Origin: Mucilaginibacter tundrae
GTDB lineage: Bacteria > Bacteroidota > Bacteroidia > Sphingobacteriales > Sphingobacteriaceae
Reading direction: 5' to 3'
NCBI RefSeq assembly: GCF_013408825.1
Contig: NZ_JACCBZ010000003.1
Span: 591,343-655,342 of the forward strand
DNA length: 64,000 nt
Below, one piece after another: positions 9,401 to 18,900 of the stretch. Position numbers and translations under genes: made by a program. Within the stretch, counting starts at the first letter, position 1. The number at the start of each line of letters is the position of its first letter. The notes beneath the pieces are model-generated. The model saw only the letters and a program-made list of their open reading frames with translations. It did not search any database and was not told the DNA's origin.

Positions 9401-11047
9401 TTAAGCCGGAAATATCTTAAAACTATAAGCTGGCTGCTCTAGCAGGTTATCAGGTAGTTTAATGATCAAAGCATCGGTACTTCGTTCAAAATATAATTGC
9501 TGACCTGTGCCCAGTAATCTTACCGATGCGATGCCGCCAGGATAATGCATACTGTTTAGTTTTAATGATTTCAGCGTGGCCTTCCTGTCAGGTGGTAATC
9601 CTAAAGCGATCGCGTAAAGCAAATTTCCTTTGGTCGTAAACCGATAGTCGTTGCCGGAAAATGGTTTGTTTTTTCCCTCCGAAAAATTTTGCGGGTTGGC
9701 GTCATCCACAACTTCGGCAGACGGGCCTTCACCGTAGATACCCCATGGCCGCGTACCGAAAATACATTCGCCATTAATCTTATTCCAGGCAGTTATTCCT
9801 GCTACTATGGCTTGCTCTTCACTATCAATTGTGCCATCGCCTCTAACAGGCACGTTTAACAGTAAGTTGCCATTTTTACTTACCACATCAATCAAAGTGT
9901 GGATTACCGTTTTTGCGCTTTTGTATCCTTTATTATCAAATATCCGCCTGTCGTAGTGCCAGTTTCCCAAACAGGTATCAGCCTGCCATGGCAGCGGCTG
10001 GATAGTATTGCTTTTACCACGCTCCAAATCCCAAACCATACATTTTCTCTGCTGCTCGGTAAGGATTTTGCCTGTCAACACAGCTTCCAGCTTGCCTTTA
10101 TGGCGTTTAATGCTGCTGTTATACAAATGAGCTGCGAGCTGCAAGCCTACATCACTTATGCCATAAAAAGGCAATACTACATCGTCAAAATAAATGATAT
10201 CAGGGTTGTACTTATTGATGAGATCGACGGTGCGGTTAAAATACTTTTGCAAATATTTTTGATCAGGCACGCTGGCGCCGTGTGTCCAATCCCACTGATC
10301 GCCGCCGGATAATCCCGGCGTATGACGTTGCGCATATAATTCCTGCGGATCATAATCCTCCCACCAGGTACTTTTGCCGCTTTGTTTGGTGATATTGCCA
10401 TCGTAAGGTACACCAGCCAAAGGCCCATTTTTATCAGCACCCTGCGCGGGTTCATAAAACATCCAGGTATGCGATGCGTGTACACTTACGCCGAATCTTA
10501 AATCGTTATTTTTTGCCGCTTTTGCCCATCCGCCGATAAGATCTTTTTTGGGGCCGATATTAGTAGCATTCCAACGCTGGTAAAGGCTATCATAATTGTC
10601 AAAATTATCATGATGGTTAGCCATCGCCATAAAATACTTTGCACCTGCGTTTTTATACAGGTTGACTAAATGTTCGGGGTCCCAATTCTCCGCTTTCCAT
10701 TCATTAATCACATCCTTAAAACCAAATTTTGAAGGGTGTCCGTATTTTTTAAGGTGATAGTTATAAAAATCGTCGCCTTCCACATACATCAAGCGTGCGT
10801 ACCAATCTCCATGTTCGGGTTGGCATTGCGGGCCCCAATGCGCCCAAATACCAAACTTCGCATCGCGGTACCATTCGGGTGTTTGATAGTTTTGCAAGGA
10901 ATCCCATTCCGGTTTAAACGGACCAGGCGCAATGCTTTCGCCATAAGTAAGATCACCAAACAAGCTGTTTGTTTTACCCAATGCCTGTGTAACAGCCAAA
11001 GCCGGTAATGCCGAAAGCGCCGATTTAATTAACGTTCGCCTTTTCAT
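9401..11047 (-). CDS. GH29 alpha-L-fucosidase, predicted exported
   Basis: 548 residues. The N-terminus K-R-R-T-L-I-K followed by an alanine/leucine-rich stretch resembles a Tat signal. The mature protein opens with the GH29 signature: Y-R-D-A-K-F-G-I-W-A-H-W-G-P, then a G-A-K-Y-F-M-A-M-A-N-H-H-D-N-F-D core. The predicted nucleophile is D288 in D-I-I-Y-F-D-D. The later N-G-N-L-L-L-N-V-P-V-R-G-D-G segment is also typical. The enzyme would release alpha-L-fucose. In this locus fucosyl side chains of xyloglucan are the obvious substrate, although other fucosides cannot be excluded. It is the last gene of the GH74-GH31-GH29 operon, 3 bp after the GH31 gene. Confidence 0.88.
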   Translation of the reverse strand: MKRRTLIKSALSALPALAVTQALGKTNSLFGDLTYGESIAPGPFKPEWDSLQNYQTPEWYRDAKFGIWAHWGPQCQPEHGDWYARLMYVEGDDFYNYHLKKYGHPSKFGFKDVINEWKAENWDPEHLVNLYKNAGAKYFMAMANHHDNFDNYDSLYQRWNATNIGPKKDLIGGWAKAAKNNDLRFGVSVHASHTWMFYEPAQGADKNGPLAGVPYDGNITKQSGKSTWWEDYDPQELYAQRHTPGLSGGDQWDWTHGASVPDQKYLQKYFNRTVDLINKYNPDIIYFDDVVLPFYGISDVGLQLAAHLYNSSIKRHKGKLEAVLTGKILTEQQRKCMVWDLERGKSNTIQPLPWQADTCLGNWHYDRRIFDNKGYKSAKTVIHTLIDVVSKNGNLLLNVPVRGDGTIDSEEQAIVAGITAWNKINGECIFGTRPWGIYGEGPSAEVVDDANPQNFSEGKNKPFSGNDYRFTTKGNLLYAIALGLPPDRKATLKSLKLNSMHYPGGIASVRLLGTGQQLYFERSTDALIIKLPDNLLEQPAYSFKIFPA

Positions 11048-11050
11048 AGG

Positions 11051-13462
11051 TTATAATTTAACCGACAACTGTTTACCGTAGTAGCTGATTGTTTTATCAG
11101 CATGATCAGTAACCCCGGGATCAGCACCATGAGAACCGTTCACCAATACAATATTAAACTTGCGCTTTGTCAACATGCCCGGGAATTTGCCTTTACTATC
11201 GGATATCGTTAGCACATGTTGTTTATCGTCCCATTTTAGTTTGAAAGTTGAATAACTGCCATGCTCGTAATTATAGTTATTGTTTTCATCGGTATAGTAA
11301 GTAAACTCGCCATCAGCGCCCGGATAAATTCTTAGCTCGATATTGTCATCCGGCTTTTCGGTTGAATATTGCATCACCGGGCCCATCGGAATAATTGATC
11401 CCGCTTTTACGTATAGCGGCATGGTTTCGATAGCAGCATTGGCGTCAATCGTTTGTCCGCCATTGTAGGTTTTACCTGTCCAGAAATCGTACCAGGTGGT
11501 TCCTGACGGCAGGTAAACATCGCGGGTGGTTTTCCCGGCCGACGCATTGCTGCCGGTATATAATTGTTCGGTTACCGGGTTCACCATAAAGGCCGGGCCA
11601 AACATATATTGATCGGGGATATTGTATACATTTTTGTCGTTCCTGAAATCGAAAGCCAGAGAACGCATAATGGTGTAATTATCGGTAGTTACTTTGCCTG
11701 CAAGCGAATAGATGTACGGCAATAAGCGGTAACGCAGCTTGTCGTATTTCACTAATATTGCCCGGGTTTTATCATCCCAGTTTTTGGAGAAGATGGCACG
11801 CTCACCTTTGCCATGGATGCGGAAGATCGGGCAGAAACTACCAAACTGGAACCAACGGGTGAACAGTTCACGATACTCCGGTTTCGACCAATCTGGCGCA
11901 CCCCAGTTAAGGTGGTAGCCACCGATATCGGATGTCCAGTATGGAATACCGGAAACACAGGAATTAATACCTTGTGGTACTTGCCTTTTGAAAGACTCAA
12001 AAGTACAGGTAATATCCGAAGACCATAAGGTAGCCGCGTTGCGTTGTTCTCCGGCAAATGATTGCCTGATCAGGAAGAATGCCCGTTTACCCGGAATATC
12101 CCTGCGCCAGCCCTGGTAGATGCCTTTTGAGTGTTCCAGCGAGAAAGTGTTGAAATAATCGATCCCTTTGCCTGGCCAAAAATCGGACCGGCGGCGGGCA
12201 TCCAGTAAAGTACCGTTATCCGGTTCGCATTGGTCAACCCACCAGGCATCCCAATCGTATCTTTTGATCAGGCTGTCCCTTGCCTGCTCCCAATATAATG
12301 CACGTGCAGCAGGGTTATGTGCATCGTAATAGCTATCATAAGTATGGGTTACCACATTATTCCAGGTAATATCGGTCATACCACCCATTTTTTTGAGTGC
12401 ATCATAGTTTGGAGTGCCCTTGCCAAATACCGGCCAGATAGATATCATTCCATGTATATGATCTTTATGTAACTCGTCCAGCATTTTTTTAGGGTTGGGA
12501 TATCTGTCAGGGTTCATAATATGTGAGCCGATTGGCAACGGATCCCAGTAATACCAGTCCTGCACAATTACATCAAGCGGGATATGGTTATTTCGGTAAT
12601 TATTTTTTACAGAGATGATCTCATCCTGGCTCATGTACCTATCCTGCGACTGAAACAAACCAAATGCCCATTTTGGGAACATCGGCGCTTTGCCGGTTGC
12701 GGTGCGATACAGATCGATGATATGATCGAAAGTTGGCCCATAGAAGAAATAGTAATCCACCTGTTTTCCGCTTTCTGACACGTATTTAAACTTAGTGTTG
12801 TTGGCCTCAGCACCATAAAAACTTGATGCGGAGTAATTATCCCACATCAACCCGTAACCTTTGGTTGATAGCAAAACAGGGATCGCGCCTGTCATATATT
12901 TAATCAACATATCTTGATTGCGGCCTTTATAGTTGATAGAAAGAGAATCAACCGGGTGACAGCCTAAACCGAATAAAGCTTCATCAGCCGGGGAATTAAA
13001 TTCTGTGGTGCAGTTATAAGTGTTTATGCCGGCTATAGTGGCGGCTTGCATAGTTTTATTGTCCGCTTTATCTTCAGCGGTTATTAACACCCCTTGTTTG
13101 GTGAGGTAGCTGATGGCGTTGGTTGCTTTGTTAACCACAATTTTTAGATGGGCGGTGCTGATCACAACATCATTACCCTCGTCTGCCACAGAAAAACTAA
13201 CCGGAGTGTTCCACTTGTTATTAACTACAAGTGATTCTTTGGTTTGAAAGGTATTGAACACCGTGTATTTTACTTCGACAATATCAGTGCTGCATATTTT
13301 TATTTTCATGAGGCCTTTATCCAGGTTAAAAAGAACACCGTCGGATTGCTTTTTAAAGTCGCGGATAACTGCGTGAACAGGCTGTACCATGATTATTCCT
13401 ATCAGCAACAATAAAGGCTTAAATAGCTTATTTAGTTTAAGATGTAAGTTTTTATATAACAT
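11051..13462 (-). CDS. GH31 family glycosidase, probable alpha-xylosidase
   Basis: 803 residues with a signal peptide (about 1-31). The N-terminal beta-sandwich (about 35-255) is followed by a TIM barrel beginning F-P-K-W-A-F-G-L-F-Q-S-Q-D-R-Y. The catalytic nucleophile is predicted at D410 in W-D-A-W-W-V-D-Q-C-E-P-D-N, and the acid/base at D483 in L-W-S-S-D-I. A C-terminal DUF5110-like sandwich contains L-Y-V-K-A-G-S-I-I-P-M-G-P. GH31 enzymes cleave alpha-glucosides or alpha-xylosides. Placement 21 bp after a GH74 xyloglucanase gene favours removal of alpha-1,6-xylose from xyloglucan oligosaccharides, as with GH31 enzymes of known xyloglucan loci. Substrate is inferred, not read from the active site. 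Confidence 0.85.
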   Translation of the reverse strand: MLYKNLHLKLNKLFKPLLLLIGIIMVQPVHAVIRDFKKQSDGVLFNLDKGLMKIKICSTDIVEVKYTVFNTFQTKESLVVNNKWNTPVSFSVADEGNDVVISTAHLKIVVNKATNAISYLTKQGVLITAEDKADNKTMQAATIAGINTYNCTTEFNSPADEALFGLGCHPVDSLSINYKGRNQDMLIKYMTGAIPVLLSTKGYGLMWDNYSASSFYGAEANNTKFKYVSESGKQVDYYFFYGPTFDHIIDLYRTATGKAPMFPKWAFGLFQSQDRYMSQDEIISVKNNYRNNHIPLDVIVQDWYYWDPLPIGSHIMNPDRYPNPKKMLDELHKDHIHGMISIWPVFGKGTPNYDALKKMGGMTDITWNNVVTHTYDSYYDAHNPAARALYWEQARDSLIKRYDWDAWWVDQCEPDNGTLLDARRRSDFWPGKGIDYFNTFSLEHSKGIYQGWRRDIPGKRAFFLIRQSFAGEQRNAATLWSSDITCTFESFKRQVPQGINSCVSGIPYWTSDIGGYHLNWGAPDWSKPEYRELFTRWFQFGSFCPIFRIHGKGERAIFSKNWDDKTRAILVKYDKLRYRLLPYIYSLAGKVTTDNYTIMRSLAFDFRNDKNVYNIPDQYMFGPAFMVNPVTEQLYTGSNASAGKTTRDVYLPSGTTWYDFWTGKTYNGGQTIDANAAIETMPLYVKAGSIIPMGPVMQYSTEKPDDNIELRIYPGADGEFTYYTDENNNYNYEHGSYSTFKLKWDDKQHVLTISDSKGKFPGMLTKRKFNIVLVNGSHGADPGVTDHADKTISYYGKQLSVKL

Positions 13463-13483
13463 AATTTTGATATACTTTTTAGT

Positions 13484-15727
13484 TTAATTAGATTGAACCA
13501 TATCGCCATAAAAAATACCTCTGCCATGCGTGCCGATGTATACACGCCCGTACTTTTTAGGATCGCCTGTTATTTGCAGGATGAGCCCCCATCGGTGCTG
13601 GTCATCATTGATTCTTCGCCAATTTTTGCCTTCATCATCTGAGCGAAAAACACCGTCCACTCCATCAATCGTTCCTGCAAGGTATAGTGCAGGGTATTTA
13701 CTTTGAGGCGCTGCTTTGCCTAAACCAAATGCATGAATTTCGGATACGTGCGCTATTTTTTGAAACTTGTTGATTTTGTCGGAATTTCGATACAAACCAT
13801 CAAAAGCGGCTATCCAGAGCTGGCCTTCTTTGCAGGGAACAGTGTAGAGCCTGTCCTGACCACCACGGTTATCACCGCGGTTACGGCTACGTTCAGGTAA
13901 ACCGCCTGCTAAATTTAAATTTTGTTGTTGGAAGGTTTTGCCGCTATCAATGCTGGTAAATAATTCGCCGTCAAATAACGCCATCGAGTAAAACTTTGCC
14001 GGGTTTATTGGATCTGCTACGATTCGGGTATTTACAGGTAGGCCGGATACAGGCCTCCAGTTATTACCTTTATCGCTTGTGACGTAAGGTATATTATTTT
14101 GCGGCGTCCAAATCCAGTTTTGTCCATCTGCGGATACACTGATGGAGCCGCTCCTGCTTCCAGAGAAAGGATTGCTTTGTGTGGGTTGCCATTGCTTGCC
14201 GCCATCTAAGGAATAGCCAATGTTTCCGCCGCCAACCTGGGTCGAACCTTCACCTACTCTAACTATGATGTCACTATTTTGCGCACCACAGCTTATGCCG
14301 GTCGTGTTGGAAAAGTGTGGATTTATAAAATTGCCCTCAGGTGCTGGTTCGTCCAAATTATTATGTACAAAGCCACCATAATCGCCAATGGCTGAGATTA
14401 ATTGGACGCCTGCATTCGGACTTAGCAAATCCAAGCCCACAGTTTCTTCAATACCGGTATTTTTCACAGTCCAAGTTGTGGGTTTATTAATATCCGCATT
14501 CGTCAGATCGTATGTTTCATGTAGGCCGTAGCCGGTAGTAAACATGGCGTGGTTGCTATTGGCCGGGTCAATCTTTAAATCAAATAACCAATGGATGCCT
14601 GTGTGTGACACATAAGGTGCGGAGCTGTAATCATATCTACCTTTAATTTCACCCGTAAATATGGGTTTCCAGCTGTTTCCCGCATCAGTACTCCGAAAAA
14701 TATCGTCACCACCAGCTTTTCCATAGCGATGGAAGGTGCTTACCATAATGGTTTGCGGATGCTCCGCATCTACAGTTACAGCGGCATAGCCAAAGCCCTT
14801 TCCTTTTTCAGGATCGGGCTTTATTGGGGTGATATTTTTCCATTGCCCGAAATTGGTATTGAACTGATAAACTGCGCCATCGGTCATAATACTCGGGCCG
14901 GGACTGTTACCATAAGTAAGATAAAGCGTCTCATCTGCCAGCAACACCGCGTGTGTAGGTATTAAATCAGTAGGCTGACCGGGCACCGGCGACCATTTAT
15001 TGCCACCATCGGTGCTTTTGTACAGATTTGCTTTTCCTTGCTGGGAGATGCCGATGTAAATAACTGCGCTTCTATTATCTATCTTAGTCTTCGCATCAAA
15101 CAAAACAAAGATGATCCCGCTGAGCCTTGACCAAAATCTAGTTGAAGTATCGGGAGAGAGCATAGCGGATGAAATGCCGTTTACCTGATACCAGTTTAAA
15201 CCATGGTCTTCACTTTTCCATAGACCATCCAAACGGGTTCCCATGTAAATAATGTTGCCATTGTTGGGGTCTACAGCCATGCGCTCACCATTGCCGCGGC
15301 CATTTTCGTTGCCGCCCATGCGGAAGGGAACATCAATTTGTTTAAAAGTTTTACCCTGATCAGCAGAAACCAAAATGGCATTATGGCCTTTCGAACCCGT
15401 ATAAGTGCCACAAGCCATATAAAGTCGATTAGTATCGTTAGGATCAAGTGCTATACTTTCAACACCCATCAGATTATTGTTTTTGTAGGACACCCAATCC
15501 AGCAGGGGGTTCCACGACTTAGTTGCATCATTCCATTTGTAAGCGCCGCCCATATCGGTACGGCAATAGAGCAGGCCTTTTTTTGTTGGATGATAAATAA
15601 TACCATCCACAAATCCGCCGCCTCTTATTTGGACGCTTTTCCAGTTATAGTTCTGCGTTACTTGCTGCGCCGGGGCTGACAGACTAAACAATACAGCCAT
15701 TGAAAACAAAAAGGTTAACCGGATCAT
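13484..15727 (-). CDS. GH74 xyloglucan-specific endoglucanase-type enzyme
   Basis: 747 residues with a signal peptide (1-21). The mature N-terminus matches GH74: Y-N-W-K-S-V-Q-I, G-G-G-F-V-D-G-I-I-Y-H-P, then L-L-Y-C-R-T-D-M-G-G-A-Y-K-W, where D58 is the predicted first catalytic acid. The second conserved acidic residue is predicted as D449 in I-G-D-Y-G-G-F-V-H. Repeated Asp-box/BNR-like motifs (S-x-D-x-G-x-x-W) show the two seven-bladed propellers of this family. GH74 enzymes cut the beta-1,4-glucan backbone of xyloglucan, so this is the best substrate indicator in the locus. First gene of the enzyme operon; a 36-bp element shared with the SusC promoter lies about 150 bp upstream. Confidence 0.9.
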   Translation of the reverse strand: MIRLTFLFSMAVLFSLSAPAQQVTQNYNWKSVQIRGGGFVDGIIYHPTKKGLLYCRTDMGGAYKWNDATKSWNPLLDWVSYKNNNLMGVESIALDPNDTNRLYMACGTYTGSKGHNAILVSADQGKTFKQIDVPFRMGGNENGRGNGERMAVDPNNGNIIYMGTRLDGLWKSEDHGLNWYQVNGISSAMLSPDTSTRFWSRLSGIIFVLFDAKTKIDNRSAVIYIGISQQGKANLYKSTDGGNKWSPVPGQPTDLIPTHAVLLADETLYLTYGNSPGPSIMTDGAVYQFNTNFGQWKNITPIKPDPEKGKGFGYAAVTVDAEHPQTIMVSTFHRYGKAGGDDIFRSTDAGNSWKPIFTGEIKGRYDYSSAPYVSHTGIHWLFDLKIDPANSNHAMFTTGYGLHETYDLTNADINKPTTWTVKNTGIEETVGLDLLSPNAGVQLISAIGDYGGFVHNNLDEPAPEGNFINPHFSNTTGISCGAQNSDIIVRVGEGSTQVGGGNIGYSLDGGKQWQPTQSNPFSGSRSGSISVSADGQNWIWTPQNNIPYVTSDKGNNWRPVSGLPVNTRIVADPINPAKFYSMALFDGELFTSIDSGKTFQQQNLNLAGGLPERSRNRGDNRGGQDRLYTVPCKEGQLWIAAFDGLYRNSDKINKFQKIAHVSEIHAFGLGKAAPQSKYPALYLAGTIDGVDGVFRSDDEGKNWRRINDDQHRWGLILQITGDPKKYGRVYIGTHGRGIFYGDMVQSN

Positions 15728-15873
15728 AACTTAGGTAAAATATTATAAGACCGCACAGTTAGCGCCCACGGAAATAATGCACACATCAATACCATTTAAT
15801 AAATAGCTTTTAGGTAACGGAATAATTGGTTTATAACAGAAAGTGAAGATATAGGGTAGCCCATAAAATGATA

Positions 15874-15909
15874 GTAACATTTGTAATTTTGAATGTAACA
15901 AATGTTTAC
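15874..15909. promoter_or_regulatory. 36-bp element upstream of the GH74 operon; candidate HTCS operator, copy B
   Basis: It contains GTAACATTTGTAA at 15874-15886 and ATGTAACAAATG starting at 15893, and is 30/36 identical to the element at 9292-9327. The right half GTAACAAATGTTTAC is itself nearly palindromic. It sits in the 243-bp gap between the HTCS gene and the GH74 gene, about 147 bp upstream of the GH74 start. Two near-identical copies in front of two co-functional operons suggest one shared regulator. Confidence 0.58.
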
Positions 15910-15970
15910 GCAGGACTAATTGACTGATATACAATAGATATAATCAGGAAATATCGCCATTGGGTAGGTA

Positions 15971-18900
15971 TTACGCACGCTTTTGCAGCACAAATTCCGA
16001 TGGCAGCATATTAAATTCATCCTTAAATGACCGGGCGAAATATTGAGGGGTATTAAAGCCTACTTCGTAGGATACTTCGGCAATGTTCATTTGGCTATGT
16101 TCTAATAAATGAGCAGCCTTTTTAAGGCGTTGCGACCTGATGTATTCTACCGGAGATTTGCCGGTGATAGTGAGCAATTTTTTATAAAGGGTATTTCGGT
16201 TCATGCCCATGTGCCTGCTGAGCTCATTAACAGATAGGGCCGGATTAAGCATATTGTCGCCGATGTATCTAATGATTTCCTTAACAAATTTTTCATCGGT
16301 TGACGGCAAAATTGGTTCTGCCGATTGCACATCTAATTGGCGGGTATAGGTTTTTTTGAAGGTAGCCTGTAAGCTCAACAAGTTCCTGATCTTGGAAATA
16401 AGTATCTCGAAATTAAATGGCTTGGTCATGTAATCATTGGCACCAATTTCAAGTCCTTTTAATTCCTCTTCTTCTCCAATAAGCGCTGTTAGCAGGATGA
16501 TGGGAATATGGGATGTGCGGCTATCATTTTTAATTTTGCGACATAGTTCTTTACCATTCATCTCAGGCATGCTGATATCGCTCACCATAATATCCGGGTG
16601 CAGGGCCAGGGCTTTTTGCCAGCCCTCTTTACCATTTACAGCTTCAATTACATGATAGTTATCTTTCAGATTGTCTTTTAAATAGAACCGGAAATCATCA
16701 TTATCCTCTACTAGCAACACACATTGTTTTTTATTTGATTTTAGGCGCGCGCCTGAATTTGTTTCAGGTTTGGCTTCGTCCTCCATCTGGGATGCCATAT
16801 TGTCTAAAGATTCATCCGGGTGTATATCATCCAAAGCTAAGACTGGCAGATGGATAATAAAACAACTACCATGATCTGGTTCGCTTTCCACTGAAATATC
16901 GCCGTGATGCATACTTACAAACTCCTTGGTAATCGCTAAACCTATACCGCTACCTTGATTTAACATGGAGCCGGGAAGGTTATTTTGGAAGAAACGTTCA
17001 AATATGCGGTCGTGTTTATCTTTAGCGATGCCTATACCAGTGTCAATCACCTTAATTTCAATCAATTCGGCATCTGTTTTTTTACGACAAAGATTAACTA
17101 ACACGCTCACATGGCCGCCTTTTGGCGTAAATTTAAACGCATTAGAAAGGAGGTTAAATAATATTCGTTCTATCTTATCATGGTCAAAATTTGTTTTGAG
17201 CGACTCTATGTCAGCATCAAACACAAAACCAATACCTTTCTCTTCAGCAATATCGCTAAACGAAAAACTTATCTCTTTGATAAACTTAATAATGTCGCCC
17301 GGCTTGGCATGCAACTTCAGTTCCTGCACTTCCATTTTACGGAAATCGAGCAATTGGTTCACCAGGTTTAGCAAACGTCGTGCGTTTTTACGGATCATAT
17401 TCAACTGCAGTTTTTGCTCGGTATCAATAGTATGATTATACATTTTGTCGACCGGCGCCATAATCAGAGAGAGCGGCGTTCTGAATTCATGGCTAACATT
17501 GGTCAGGAATTTGGTTTTCAGCTTATCAATATCGTGCATCCGTTCAATTTCCTGCCGTTCCTGCTCAATAATCAACTGGGTTTCCATCTTTTCCTGCCTC
17601 AAGGCAAACTCGCGTCTTATTTTTTGGATTCCCCGGTGGCGAATAAATAAAAGAATGCCTATGAGAATGAGCACATACAAAACATAGGCAATTGGTGATT
17701 CCAAAAACGGTGGATTTACGTGGATTTTCAGAGCGATCGTATCCTTATTAGCTATATCATCTGGATTTGTAGCCTTTACTTTAAAAATATAGTCGCCTGC
17801 ATCCAGATTTGTGTAGGTGGCCTTTCGATTGTTATTATCCGCCGTGATCCATCCCTTATCAAAACCCTGTAGCATGTACTGGTATTGCACCTTATTCGGA
17901 TTGAAAAAGTTGAGCGCCGCAAACTCTATGGTAAAAACGTTATCGCTGTGATTAAGGGTTATAGCCGATGTTTCTGTAATTGCTTTTTTGAGTATAACAT
18001 GGCCGTTTATAGCTTTATCAACGGTTACACTTTTGCCAAAAAGCTGAAAATCGGTAAAAATGAGATTAGGTTTATTTACATCGGGTTTTATGCTTGACGG
18101 GTCAAAAAGATTGAACCCATGCCCACCGCCAAATATTAATTCGCCTTTACTTGTTTTAAATGCAGCGTTTACGTTAAACTCCCGTCCCTGTAAACCATCG
18201 GCCTCATCAAAATTTTCAAACTGAAAATTATAACCATTTGTTGTAGTCGAAAGCGTAATTCGACAAAGGCCATTTGAGGTGCTGAGCCACATTTTGCCGC
18301 TATTATCTTCAAGTATATTAATTATAAAATTGTCAGGCAGTCCGTTTTCTTTTGTTAATGATATAAAGCGGTTAGTTCTTAAATTTAATATACTCAGCCC
18401 ATCGCGCGTACCTATCCACATCAGTCCCCTGCTATCCTGAGTAATGCTGTTTACATTATACGTTATCAGGCTATTTTTATCGTTATCCTTATGCGTATAA
18501 TGGCCTATGCGGCCATTGCTTTTCATAATTACGTCTATGCCTGCGTAACCACCAATCCACATATTGCCATCCCGATCTTCAAAAATAGAGGATATAAAAG
18601 GTGACGTTATTTGTCCCTTATCATAAGGGTGCAAGAATATCTTTTTTGAACGATCGAAAATATTTAGGCCACCTGCAAGTGTGCCCACCCATAAACGGTT
18701 TGATGAATCTTCGACTATGCTCCATACACGATCGTCTGAAATACTGGTTGCGATTTTGTCATCATGGCGATAATGGGTAAATGTTTTGCCGTCAAAACTA
18801 TCCAAACCTCCAAAATAAGTACCTATCCACAACGTTTGGTTATGATCGATACACAAGCTCACTATTATATCATTACTAAGGCTGCTTTTATTTTGCGGGT

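Noticed and set aside
15743..15934. 63-codon frame upstream of the GH74 gene
   Set aside because: It overlaps the candidate operator and has no recognisable features.
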